Shown piece after piece: positions 51,699 to 62,112 of a DNA stretch of 64,000 nucleotides. The position numbers and the translations under genes are program-made. Where the stretch lies: NCBI RefSeq assembly GCF_019884725.1, contig NZ_CP082322.1:2852001-2916000 (forward strand), written 5' to 3'. Within the stretch, counting starts at the first letter, position 1. Each line of letters begins with the position of its first letter. This DNA is from Leucobacter tenebrionis. GTDB lineage: Bacteria > Actinomycetota > Actinomycetes > Actinomycetales > Microbacteriaceae. The notes beneath the pieces were generated by a model. That model made no database searches, was not told the origin of the DNA, and saw only the letters and a list, made by a program, of their open reading frames with translations.

Positions 51699-52660
51699 GC
51701 GGGGATCACCCCGCGACGCAGGCGCGGATCGACGAGGTGCTCGAGCAGATCGGAGATCAGCATGATCGCCACGTACAGCAGCGCGATGACCACGACCGCA
51801 CCGATCACCACCGGCACGTCGCGCACCGTGGCGGCCTCGAGCAGCATGCGTCCCAGCCCCTGGCGCGCGAACAGCGCCTCGACGACCACCGCGCCGCTCA
51901 GCAGCGAACCGTACGCCCACCCCGACAGCGCGAGGGCGGGCAGCGCGGCGTGCCGCAGCGTGTGCGTGAACAGCACCCGCGTCTCGGAGGCCCCGCGGGA
52001 TCGGGCCGTCACAGTGAAGGGCGCGTCGTCGGCCTCGACGAGCGAGCCCTGCAGCACGTGGGCGAGGTAGCCCGCGATCGGCACCGCGAGGGTGATCACG
52101 GGCAGCACCAGCCCGGCGGGTGACGAGCCGCTCGTGGCGGGCAGGATCCCGAGTCCGCTCGCGAAGACGAGGATGAGCACGGCTCCCACGAAGAACTGCG
52201 GGGCGACGGACGCGACGGTCTCGACGCCGGCGAGCACGGCGCGGATCGCGCGGCCGATCCTGCCCCTCCCCGCTACCGCGGAGACGAGCGCGCCGAGCAC
52301 CACGAGGGCCCATGCGAGCAGCAGCGCGAGCGTCGCGATCAAGAGGGTGGGCGGCAGATTCGCGGCGAGCAGATCGGCCACCGGCTGCTTGCGGGCGTAG
52401 GAGTCGCCGAACTGCAGCGTGGCGGTGCGCCACAGCTGAGCGAGGTACTGCAGCACGAGCGGCTGATCCAGCCCGTACGCCTGCCGCGCCCGCTCCGTGG
52501 CCTCGGGGCCCGCCTGCGATCCGGGGCCGCCCATGATCGCCTCGAGCGGGTCGCCCGAGAGGCGCAGCGCGAAGAACACGACCGTCGCCGTCAGCCACAC
52601 GACGAGTAGAGCCGCGCCGATCCTCTGCGCTGCGGCCCGCGCGATCCGTCTGCCTCTCAC
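51695..52660 (-). CDS. Peptide-type ABC permease, DppB/OppB-like
   Basis: Inner-membrane permease of about 321 residues, six helices. TM1 IGAALLVVWLTATVVFFALR is followed by the typical periplasmic loop GDPLEAIMGG...YGLDQPLVLQYLAQLW. A VETVASVAPQFFVGAVLILV core and an EAA loop (TVTARSRGASETRVLFTHTL) near residue 220 come next. The GTG at 52660, with GTGAGG just upstream, is chosen; the frame runs on to 52777 through an Ala-Gly-Arg run encoded by a microsatellite, which looks non-coding. Pairs with the DppC-like protein to form the channel. Confidence 0.85.
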   Translation of the reverse strand: MRGRRIARAAAQRIGAALLVVWLTATVVFFALRLSGDPLEAIMGGPGSQAGPEATERARQAYGLDQPLVLQYLAQLWRTATLQFGDSYARKQPVADLLAANLPPTLLIATLALLLAWALVVLGALVSAVAGRGRIGRAIRAVLAGVETVASVAPQFFVGAVLILVFASGLGILPATSGSSPAGLVLPVITLAVPIAGYLAHVLQGSLVEADDAPFTVTARSRGASETRVLFTHTLRHAALPALALSGWAYGSLLSGAVVVEALFARQGLGRMLLEAATVRDVPVVIGAVVVIALLYVAIMLISDLLEHLVDPRLRRGVIPA

Positions 52661-52677
52661 TGCTGCCTCACCGTGTC

Positions 52678-52733
52678 GTGCTCCTGCTCGTGCCCGTGCT
52701 CCTGCTCCTGCTCGTGCCCCTGCTCCTGCTCGC
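52678..52733. repeat. Low-complexity ctcctg/ctcgtgccc tract
   Basis: Imperfect repeats of gctcctgctcgtgcccgt-type units between the binding-protein and permease genes. It is pyrimidine-rich on the plus strand and therefore purine-rich on the transcribed minus strand. No function evident. Confidence 0.7.
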
Positions 52734-52784
52734 CGCCCCACGCTTGCCGCCTTGCCGCCCCCACTCGCCTGCACCATCGCAGAC

Positions 52785-52848
52785 GCACCGATCTGCCGTA
52801 AAGCACACCAGAACCCGGGTTCGCGTGTGCTCTACGGCAGATCGGTGC
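52785..52848. terminator. Long inverted repeat, family copy C, inside the ABC operon
   Basis: Arms 52785-52808 and 52825-52848, 24 nt with one mismatch, 16-nt loop. Between the binding-protein stop (52943) and the permease start. As in other solute importers, it could end most transcripts after the binding-protein gene and so lower permease expression. Arms closely match copy A. Confidence 0.7.
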
Positions 52849-52942
52849 ATGTGGGTAAAGGGGCGAACTCGAGCGGCGCCTACCGGGTCGGCCTGACGCA
52901 GTGCGTCACCGCGGATTGCGCGAACATGCGAGGCATCTTCTT

Positions 52943-54577
52943 TCAAGCAATCCGGGCGTCGATGAAGGTGGGCGTGGCCACCGTGCCGAGCGTCGCGACG
53001 CCCTCGACACCGTTCACCAGGAAGTGGTTCTGCTGGTCGTAGAGCGGCAGCACCGTGTAGCTCTCCAGGATGCGCTGCTGCGCATCGGCGTACAGCTTCG
53101 TGCGCTCGGCCTCGTCGAGGGTCGCCGAGGCCTGCTCGAGGACGGCGTCGAGCTCGGGATCCTTGAGCTGCGCGTTGTTCGCGAAGTACCCCGAGGGCGC
53201 GGGGATCGTGCCGTCGGAGTGGTACAGGATGCGCAGCACGTCGGGACCGACCTTGGTGTACGGAGCGCTCACGGCCTCGTACTCGTGCGCCGCGAGCGCG
53301 CCGTACCAGCTGCTGAGGTCGACGGGGGTGATGACCACGTCGAAGCCGACGGCCGCGGCGTTGGCCTGGATCTGCTCGAAGAGCGACTGCTCGGCCGCGG
53401 TCGACTGGTTCGTGCTGACGGGGAAGCGCACGGTGAGCTTCTTGCCGTCCTTCTCGCGCACGCCGTCCTCGCCCTCGGTCCAGCCCGCCTCGTCGAGCAG
53501 CTTCGCAGCGGCGTCGGGATCGGTCTCGAACAGGCTCTCATCGCTCACCGCGGTCGGCTCGACGCTCGCGAGCGGCGAATAGGAGCGCGTGGCCACCCCC
53601 TGGAAGAGTGACTCGATGCCCGGGTTCGGGTCGGCGACCCGGATGAACGCCTCGCGCACGCGGGCGTCGTCGAACGGGGCCTGGCCCGAGTTCAGCTCGA
53701 TGCGGTTGACGGCGCCGGGTCGCGGAGCGTCGATGTGCTCGATGCCGTCGGCGTTCTCCGCGGCGACGATGTCGGCGGGCAGCGGGTTGTCGATGACGTG
53801 CACCTCGCCGGAGGTGAGGGCCGCGTTGCGGGTGGCGGCGTCGGGGATGAAGCGCCACTCGATGCGCTCGAGGTGGGCCGGGCCGTCGTTCTCGGCCTCG
53901 GGCCCGGGCGTGCGGTAGTCGTCGTTGCGCACGAGGTCCACCTGCTGCTGCGGCGTCCACTTCTCGACGATGAACGGGCCGGTGCCGATGGGGGACTGGC
54001 AGTTCTCCTCCATGCCGCGCGCGATGCCGGCGGGGGACTGGATCGCCGTCCACTGCTGGCTCAGCGACTCCAGCAGCGCCGAGTCCGGGGCCGAGAGGTG
54101 GAAGCGCACGTGCGTGTCGTCGACGGTCTCGATCTCGGCGATCTTCTGCACGGCGAGGTAGCCGGTCGACGACTGGGTGTCGGGATCCTGCAGGTGCTCG
54201 ATGTTCGCCTTGATCGCCTCCGCGTCGAGCGGGGTGCCGTCGGTGAAGGTGACGCCATCCTGCAGCGTGAAGTCCCAGGTGAGCCCGTCCTCGCTCGTCT
54301 CCCACTCGGTCGCGAGCCAGGGCTGGATCTTGCCGTCGGCGTCGCGGCCGACCATCGGCTCGAGGTACTGCGTCGAGATCAGCGCCTGCGGATAGTTGCC
54401 GCCCACGTGCGGGTCGAGGCAGGTCGGCTCGGCGTCGCCGGTCGCGTAGACCAGGGTGCCGCCCTCCTGGGGAGCGGCGTTGTCATCCGCCGTCTCGGCG
54501 CTGCAGGCGCTGAGGGCGAGGGCGCCGACCGCGGCGAGTGCGACGAGCGGGAGCGAACGGGGGAGGTGTCGGGTCAT
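52943..54577 (-). CDS. Extracellular solute-binding protein, family 5 (peptide-type)
   Basis: Lipoprotein receptor of 544 residues for the downstream ABC importer. Signal VALAAVGALALSAC with lipobox Cys at ~25. SBP_bac_5 landmarks: GGTLVYATGDAEPTCLDPHV near residue 39, VTFTDGTPLDAEAIKANIEH near 108 (the family's F.DG.p..A.DV region), SPIGTGPFIVEKW near 195, and a long C-terminal lobe. Opp, Dpp and Nik receptors share this fold; the ligand cannot be read from sequence. It is the first gene of the operon, divergent from a TetR gene. Confidence 0.92.
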   Translation of the reverse strand: MTRHLPRSLPLVALAAVGALALSACSAETADDNAAPQEGGTLVYATGDAEPTCLDPHVGGNYPQALISTQYLEPMVGRDADGKIQPWLATEWETSEDGLTWDFTLQDGVTFTDGTPLDAEAIKANIEHLQDPDTQSSTGYLAVQKIAEIETVDDTHVRFHLSAPDSALLESLSQQWTAIQSPAGIARGMEENCQSPIGTGPFIVEKWTPQQQVDLVRNDDYRTPGPEAENDGPAHLERIEWRFIPDAATRNAALTSGEVHVIDNPLPADIVAAENADGIEHIDAPRPGAVNRIELNSGQAPFDDARVREAFIRVADPNPGIESLFQGVATRSYSPLASVEPTAVSDESLFETDPDAAAKLLDEAGWTEGEDGVREKDGKKLTVRFPVSTNQSTAAEQSLFEQIQANAAAVGFDVVITPVDLSSWYGALAAHEYEAVSAPYTKVGPDVLRILYHSDGTIPAPSGYFANNAQLKDPELDAVLEQASATLDEAERTKLYADAQQRILESYTVLPLYDQQNHFLVNGVEGVATLGTVATPTFIDARIA

Positions 54578-54738
54578 GGGTGCGCGAGGCTCCTCGGGTC
54601 GGGGCTGGAGAGGGAGTTGCGACGGTGGCGGCGCCGGTGTTGCGCGCGCCGCGGCAGCCGTTTTGTTAGATCGAGTTCAACTATGCGATTCTAGCGCACC
54701 CCGCATACGGCAGCGGCTCCGGTCAGTAGGGTATTGGC

Positions 54739-55302
54739 ATGAGCTCACCCACCCGCGGACGCCCGCCGGCATCCTCGCGCGAGGTGCTCGCCGACGCGGC
54801 GTGCGAGCTGTTCCTCGAGCAGGGGTACGAGGCGACCTCGATCGCGGAGATCGCGAGGCGGGCCGGGGTGAGCCGATCCAGCTTCTTCAACTACTTCGCG
54901 GGCAAGTCCGAGATCCTGTGGTTCGTGTTCGACGGCAGGATCGCCGCGCTGGTCGACGCGCTCGCCGATCCCGCGCGATCGCTCTCCGATGCGCTCGCGG
55001 CCTTCGCTCTCGGTGAGGCGCCCGATACGCTCGCCCTCGCGATCGTCGACGCCCGCACCATGGATGTCGAGCAGGAGCTCGAGGCCGGCCGGGCCGCGCG
55101 GCAGTTGCGCATCGGCGCCGCGGTCACGGCCCGTCTCGAGCGCGACGGCGTCGAGGCGGTGCGCGCCGAGGTGATCGGGGCCGGCTACGCCGCTGCGCTC
55201 GTCTCCGCCGTGTGGCGGTGGGCCGATCTCGGAGCGGGGAGGCACCGCCTCGACCGCGTGCTGGGCGACGCGCTCGCCGTCGCCCGCGAGGTGCTCGGGT
55301 AG
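54739..55302 (+). CDS. TetR-family transcriptional regulator
   Basis: A 187-residue regulator. HTH at residues ~12-60: EVLADAACELFLEQGYEATS, IAEIARRAGVSRSSFFNYFA, GKSEILWFVFD. The C-terminal domain is all-helical and Ala/Leu-rich. It faces the binding-protein gene across 161 bases that contain a TTGTTA...GATTCT promoter-like pair on its own strand. It is therefore a candidate repressor of the peptide-importer operon, by position only. Confidence 0.9.
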   Translation: MSSPTRGRPPASSREVLADAACELFLEQGYEATSIAEIARRAGVSRSSFFNYFAGKSEILWFVFDGRIAALVDALADPARSLSDALAAFALGEAPDTLALAIVDARTMDVEQELEAGRAARQLRIGAAVTARLERDGVEAVRAEVIGAGYAAALVSAVWRWADLGAGRHRLDRVLGDALAVAREVLG

Positions 55303-55331
55303 CCGGCCGGGGCAGGGGTCCGCGGCCCCGT

Positions 55332-55402
55332 ACTTCGGAGCTCACCCGTTATTCGGATGAAACCCAAGCGATCCGATCCGAAATACGGGTGAGCTCCGAA
55401 GT
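55332..55402. terminator. Long inverted repeat between TetR and FadH-like genes
   Basis: Arms 55332-55358 and 55376-55402, 27 nt with two mismatches, 17-nt loop. Between two convergent genes, so a bidirectional terminator is likely. Arm sequence differs from the other copies. Confidence 0.75.
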
Positions 55403-55466
55403 TGGGGTCGGTGCCCGGATGATGAGGCTCCGATCCTGCCTCTGCTGAGCGGGATCGCGTCGGACC

Positions 55467-57737
<2,271 letters not shown>

Positions 57738-57741
57738 CTAC

Positions 57742-57945
57742 TTAGAGCGCGACGATGTTGCTGGCCTGCAGGCCCTTGGGGCCCTGCTCGACGTCGAACT
57801 CAACGCGCTGGTTCTCGAAGAGGTCGCGACGGCCGCTGCCCTGGATCGCGCTGAAGTGCGCGAAGACGTCGGATGCTCCGTCATCGGGGGTGATGAAGCC
57901 GAAGCCCTTTTCGGAGTTGAACCATTTCACGGTGCCGGTGGTCAT
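57742..57945 (-). CDS. cspA: Cold-shock protein
   Basis: A 67-residue single-domain OB-fold RNA chaperone. RNP1 appears as KGFGFITP and RNP2 as DVFAHFSAI, with the family opening [12 protein letters not shown] and ending [14 protein letters not shown]. The ATG at 57945 gives standard length. Upstream on the minus strand lies more than 150 bases without another gene, consistent with the long 5' leader typical of csp mRNAs that controls cold induction. Whether this copy is cold-inducible or constitutive cannot be read. Confidence 0.96.
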   Translation of the reverse strand: MTTGTVKWFNSEKGFGFITPDDGASDVFAHFSAIQGSGRRDLFENQRVEFDVEQGPKGLQASNIVAL

Positions 57946-58176
57946 ACTGTGTTTCCTTTGTGTGTTGCTGGCCGCTGAACGCGACCGGGATGCCACGGCG
58001 ACGGCGCCGACGTGGAGACTGGTGGTGCGTGCTGCGGTGAACCGCAGCGATAAAACGTGTCTGGACTGCTCCAACGTTCGGCATTACTGGTCTTGTAGGC
58101 GAGCCTATCCCAGATGTCTTCTCCGTGGTGCTTTTGTGATCTTCTTGTGTCTTCTTCGGTGGTGTTTCGGAGGAAA
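57946..58176 (-). promoter_or_regulatory. Probable long 5' leader and promoter region of cspA
   Basis: No open frame of note. The stretch becomes T-rich on the plus strand from ~58080 (cttcttgtgtcttcttcgg). Long leaders are the rule for cold-shock genes, but the transcription start is not identifiable by eye. Confidence 0.4.
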
Positions 58177-58205
58177 TTGACTTATGGTCACAATGACCAT
58201 AAGTT
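58177..58205 (+). promoter_or_regulatory. nrtR-nadABC promoter with overlapping NrtR-type operator
   Basis: TTGACT (58177-58182), 17 bases, TAAGTT (58200-58205). A perfect palindrome CTTATGGTCA-CAA-TGACCATAAG occupies 58181-58203, covering the whole spacer and parts of both boxes. Placed before an NrtR gene, it is the expected auto-operator: binding would exclude RNA polymerase. Confidence 0.85.
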
Positions 58206-58250
58206 GAACGGGGCTCGGAAACCTCCGGGCCCGGCCGAAGGGGGAGAGTC

Positions 58251-59255
58251 GTGCTCTACGAGAACGCGAGCGTGAGCGAACGGCGTACGATGCCGCCCGC
58301 GGTCGCGGTTTCGACCGTCGCCTTCGCCCTGCGCCCTCCGGAGGGATCGCTTATCGGCGACGCGTCGCGCGCGGATGACGCGCAGACCAGCCGGGCGATC
58401 ACGCTCTGGCTGCCGCTCGTGCGTCGGACCCGTGCTCCGTTTCGGGGCAGGTGGGCGCTGCCCGGAGGCCCGACGCGCTGGGACGAGACGCTCTCGGACA
58501 CTGCGCTGCGAACGCTGCGGGCCGCGGTGCTGAGGGATCCCGGATACCTCGAACAGCTCTACTCCTTCGGGGGAGTCGAGCGCTCCGCCGAGGCGCAGCG
58601 TCTCGTCACCATCGCGTACTGGGCGCTGTACGGCGAGAGCGACCTCGCCGAGTCGCCCAGCCCGATTCCTGAGCACGGCGCTGCTGTGCAGAACGGTGAC
58701 CGCTCGCGGCGCTGGGACGATCCGGATCCCCCCTCTCCGGCGGCGTCGCCGGCGCCGGGGGACACCGCGCTGGGGAACACCGCGCCGGGCGATCCCGCGT
58801 CGGGCGATCCCGCGCCGGGCGATCCCGACCCCAATGTCGCCTGGTTCTCGGCCGACAGGCTCCCGGAGCTCGCGTTCGATCACGCCGAGATCGTGGCCTA
58901 CGCCCTCGCGCGTCTGCGCTCCAAGACCGAGTACGAGGCCCTCGCCCACCGTTTTCTCGGATCGACGTTCACGCTCACCAGGCTCCGGGCCGTGACCGAG
59001 GCGGTGCTCGGGGAAACCGTGGATCCCGCCAACTTCCGCCGCCAGGCGCTGGCGCAGGGCAACCTCGTCGACACCGGCGAGGTCGAGACCGGCGGGCGGC
59101 ACCGGCCCGCCCGCCTCTATCGATTCCGAGGGAGCCCGTCATCGGGTCACCCCGAACACTCAGACCGGCTCGCCGGGCCTCGCGGCCCGGTGAAGCCGAT
59201 CCAGCCGGGAGCGCGTGCTCTGCCGGACGAACCACTACCGAGGAGCGCATCATGA
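58251..59255 (+). CDS. nrtR: NrtR-type Nudix transcriptional regulator of NAD synthesis
   Basis: Repressor of 334 residues that senses NAD-related nucleotides. The Nudix-fold domain (residues ~18-160: AVAVSTVAFALRPPEGS; FRGRWALPGGPTRWDETLSD) has a Nudix box without the catalytic REXXEE residues (ALRTLRAAVLRD), as expected for a sensor. A winged-helix C-terminal domain follows (YEALAHRFLGSTFTLTRLRA, VTEAVLGETVDPANFRRQAL, PARLYRFRG). Residues ~168-192 are a five-copy pentapeptide repeat. GTG start follows AAGGGGGAGAG. Its stop overlaps the nadA ATG, so it is the first gene of the NAD operon. Confidence 0.88.
   Translation: MLYENASVSERRTMPPAVAVSTVAFALRPPEGSLIGDASRADDAQTSRAITLWLPLVRRTRAPFRGRWALPGGPTRWDETLSDTALRTLRAAVLRDPGYLEQLYSFGGVERSAEAQRLVTIAYWALYGESDLAESPSPIPEHGAAVQNGDRSRRWDDPDPPSPAASPAPGDTALGNTAPGDPASGDPAPGDPDPNVAWFSADRLPELAFDHAEIVAYALARLRSKTEYEALAHRFLGSTFTLTRLRAVTEAVLGETVDPANFRRQALAQGNLVDTGEVETGGRHRPARLYRFRGSPSSGHPEHSDRLAGPRGPVKPIQPGARALPDEPLPRSAS
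58752..58826 (+). repeat. Five 15-bp coding repeats in nrtR
   Basis: Units gcgccgggcgatccc and variants start at 58752, 58767, 58782, 58797 and 58812. They encode APGDT, ALGNT, APGDP, ASGDP and APGDP. They lie in the loop between Nudix strands, in frame, and should be copy-number variable. Confidence 0.85.
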
Positions 59256-60589
59256 CGAGCGTGCAGGAACTCATCCGGGCGGCTGCTGAGCGCGAGAGCG
59301 CGACGCGGCCCCCGCGGAAGCCGGAGGGCGCGCAGACGTCTCACCGCCGGCCCATCGCGCTCCGCGCAACAGGGCTGTCGAGCTGCGACTCCGGGCTGGC
59401 TCGGGACCCGTGGGCGATCGACCGGACGCCCGGTTACGGGCCGGGCGCCTCGGTGGAGGATGCGGCTCCCGGGGACGCTCCGCGCCAGGGGCCGCTTCCC
59501 GCCCGCTACACCGATGCCTCCGAGGAGCAGTTGCACGAGTGGATCGTGGCGGCCAAGCAGACGCTCGGGGACCGCGTGCGGATTCTCGGGCACTTCTATC
59601 AGAGGGATGAGATCGTGCAGCACGCCGATTTCGTCGGCGACTCCTTCATGCTGGCGCAGGCCGCGAAGGCCCATCCCGAAGCCGAGGCGTTCGTGTTCTG
59701 CGGGGTGCACTTCATGGCCGAGACCGCCGACATCCTGTCGGAGCCGTCGCAGGCCGTGGTGCTGCCGAATCTCGCCGCGGGCTGCTCGATGGCCGACATG
59801 GCGACGATCGAGCAGGTCGAGCGCTGCTGGGAGGACCTGACCGCGGCGCTCGGAACCGATCCGGATGACGGGCTGGAACCCGTCATCCCGGTCACCTACA
59901 TGAACTCCTCGGCTGCGATCAAAGCGTTCTGCGGCCGCAACGGGGGTATCGTCTGCACCTCGTCGAACGCGCGCACCGTGCTCGAGTGGGCTTTCGAGCG
60001 GGGTCGACGCGTCGTCTTCTTCCCCGACCAGCATCTCGGCCGCAACACCGCGAAGGCGATGGGCATCACAGAGGATCTGATGCCGCTGTGGCGGCCGCAC
60101 CTGCCGCTCGGCGGCAACACCGTCGAGCAACTGCGCGAGGCCCGGGTGATCCTCTGGAACGGGTTCTGCTCGGTGCACAAGCGCTTCACCGTCGAGCAGA
60201 TCGAGCGGGCGCGATCGGAGTACCCCGGTGCGCGCGTGATCGTGCACCCCGAGTGCCCCGCAGCGGTCGTCGAGGCCGCCGACGGCGCCGGTTCGACGGA
60301 GTACATCCGCAAGCAGATCGAGGCGGCCGCGCCCGGAGACGTGATCGCGGTCGGCACCGAGATCAACCTCGTGAACCGGTTGCAGGAGCAGCACCCGGAG
60401 CTGACCGTGTTCTGCCTCGACCCCGTCGTGTGCCCCTGCTCGACCATGTATCGCATTCATCCTGCGTACCTCGCGTGGACGCTCGAAGCGCTCGTCGAGG
60501 GAGCGGTGCCGAATCGCATCACCGTCTCCGATGACGTGGCCGACGATTCTCGCATCGCGCTCGAGCGAATGCTCGCGGCACGGCCGTGA
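59252..60589 (+). CDS. nadA: Quinolinate synthase A
   Basis: Condenses iminoaspartate with dihydroxyacetone phosphate to quinolinate in de novo NAD synthesis; a 4Fe-4S enzyme of 445 residues. The first ~80 residues are a low-complexity extension. The core starts at RILGHFYQRDEIVQHADFVG. Candidate cluster cysteines are in VLPNLAAGCSMADMA, VHPECPAAVV and DPVVCPCSTMYRI. Other landmarks: VTYMNSSAAIKAF, VCTSSNA, FFPDQHLGRNTA. ATG overlaps the nrtR stop and the nadB GTG overlaps the nadA stop, so the genes are translationally coupled. Confidence 0.96.
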   Translation: MTSVQELIRAAAERESATRPPRKPEGAQTSHRRPIALRATGLSSCDSGLARDPWAIDRTPGYGPGASVEDAAPGDAPRQGPLPARYTDASEEQLHEWIVAAKQTLGDRVRILGHFYQRDEIVQHADFVGDSFMLAQAAKAHPEAEAFVFCGVHFMAETADILSEPSQAVVLPNLAAGCSMADMATIEQVERCWEDLTAALGTDPDDGLEPVIPVTYMNSSAAIKAFCGRNGGIVCTSSNARTVLEWAFERGRRVVFFPDQHLGRNTAKAMGITEDLMPLWRPHLPLGGNTVEQLREARVILWNGFCSVHKRFTVEQIERARSEYPGARVIVHPECPAAVVEAADGAGSTEYIRKQIEAAAPGDVIAVGTEINLVNRLQEQHPELTVFCLDPVVCPCSTMYRIHPAYLAWTLEALVEGAVPNRITVSDDVADDSRIALERMLAARP

Positions 60590-62112
60590 TCATCGTCATC
60601 GGGGCGGGGGTCGCCGGCCTCTCGTGCGCGCTCGCCGCAGCCGCGGCGGGCGCGGAGGTCGCCCTCGTCGTGCCGGGTCGGCTGCGCCCGAGCTTCGAGG
60701 ATTCTGCGGCGGGCCTCGGGGGTTCTGCGGCGGGCCTCGGCTGCGCGGGCGGCAGCACGGTGCTCGCGCAGGGAGGCATCGCCGCTGCCATCGGCGCGGA
60801 TGATTCCCCCGAGCAGCACCTCGCAGACACCGTCGCCGCAGGGGTCGGACTCGTCGACGCGGAGGCGGCCGGAGTGCTGGTCGATGAGGGCGCGAGGATC
60901 GTGCGGGGGCTGCTGCGCGAGGGGTTCGCCGCTGACCTCGACGCCGCGGGCCGCCCGGCGCTCGGGCTCGAAGCCGCGCACGGGCGCGCCCGCATCGTGC
61001 ACGCCGGCGGTGATCGCACCGGGGCGGTGCTGCACGCCCACCTTGCGACGCGGGTGCTCGCCGATGCGGAGGCGGGGAGGATCGAACTGATCGAGAACCG
61101 CACGGCCGTCGAACTGACGAGCGACTCGGGGGTGGTGCGGGGTGCCGTATTGCGGTCTCTTTCGGGAGACAGCGCCCTCGAGAGCAGGCACGCAGACGCC
61201 GTGGTGCTCGCGATGGGCGGGTACGCCGCGTTCTACGAGCGCTCGACGAATCCCACCTCGTCTCGCGGGGACGGCGTGGTGCTCGCGGCCCGAGCCGGCG
61301 CAGTCGTCTCGGATCTCGAGTTCGTGCAGTTCCACCCGACGGTGCTGCATGGTTCCGGTCTCCTCATCTCGGAAGCGGTGCGCGGCGCTGGGGCCGTGCT
61401 GCGGGACGGATCGGGATCCCGCTTCATGGCGGGCCGTCACCCGCTCGCGGAGCTCGCACCGCGGGACGTGGTGTCGAGGGAGATGCAACGTGCGATGCGG
61501 ATGCGCGGTGAATCCCGGCTCTGGCTCGACGCCACCGGTATCGAACGAGAGGGAGGCCCGGGCTCGCTCGCCGCACGGTTCCCCGGGATTACGGCCGCCC
61601 TCGCGGAGCACGGTCTCGACTGGACGCGAGAGCCGATTCCCGTTTCACCCGCGGCCCACTACACGATGGGAGGCGTGGCCGCCGACCTGCGGGGCCGCAG
61701 CACGGTGCCCGGACTGTTCGTCGCCGGCGAGACGGCGTCGACCGGCGTGCACGGAGCCAACCGGCTCGCCTCCAACTCCCTGCTCGAGGGCCTCGTCTTC
61801 GGGCGCCGCGCCGGATTGGCGGCCGCCGCCTTCGCCGAGAAGCGCGGTGACTGGAAGCTCGACGGACACGGAATGCGAGAGCTGGTCTCAACGGCCGTGC
61901 CGGGGGTGATCGCCGCCGACCGGGGAACGAGCCCTCTCGGTGACATGATCGCCCTCGCCGCGGCGGCACGTGCAGAATCGCGTGGGGCGCACCAGAGAGA
62001 CGACGCCCCGCAGACCGATCCCGCCCAGGCCCGCCGGCGCGGGTTCGCTCTGGCTTTCGCCGCGCCGTCGACCACCGAACCCGCCCAGCAGAGGAGCCTC
62101 GCACAATGCTGA
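60586..62112 (+). CDS. nadB: L-aspartate oxidase
   Basis: FAD enzyme that oxidises L-aspartate to iminoaspartate for NadA, 508 residues. FAD motif VIGAGVAGLSCALAAAAAG at the start, AQGGIAAAIG near residue 65, the HARIVHAGGDRTG-type substrate loop, LEFVQFHPTVLH near 246, and SPAAHYTMGGVAADLRGRST near 350 with the FAD-binding GANRLASNSLLEGLVFGRRA near 388. It lacks the longer fumarate-reductase C-terminal domain. GTG start at 60586 overlaps nadA by four bases; nadC starts within its last codons. Confidence 0.96.
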   Translation: MIIVIGAGVAGLSCALAAAAAGAEVALVVPGRLRPSFEDSAAGLGGSAAGLGCAGGSTVLAQGGIAAAIGADDSPEQHLADTVAAGVGLVDAEAAGVLVDEGARIVRGLLREGFAADLDAAGRPALGLEAAHGRARIVHAGGDRTGAVLHAHLATRVLADAEAGRIELIENRTAVELTSDSGVVRGAVLRSLSGDSALESRHADAVVLAMGGYAAFYERSTNPTSSRGDGVVLAARAGAVVSDLEFVQFHPTVLHGSGLLISEAVRGAGAVLRDGSGSRFMAGRHPLAELAPRDVVSREMQRAMRMRGESRLWLDATGIEREGGPGSLAARFPGITAALAEHGLDWTREPIPVSPAAHYTMGGVAADLRGRSTVPGLFVAGETASTGVHGANRLASNSLLEGLVFGRRAGLAAAAFAEKRGDWKLDGHGMRELVSTAVPGVIAADRGTSPLGDMIALAAAARAESRGAHQRDDAPQTDPAQARRRGFALAFAAPSTTEPAQQRSLAQC

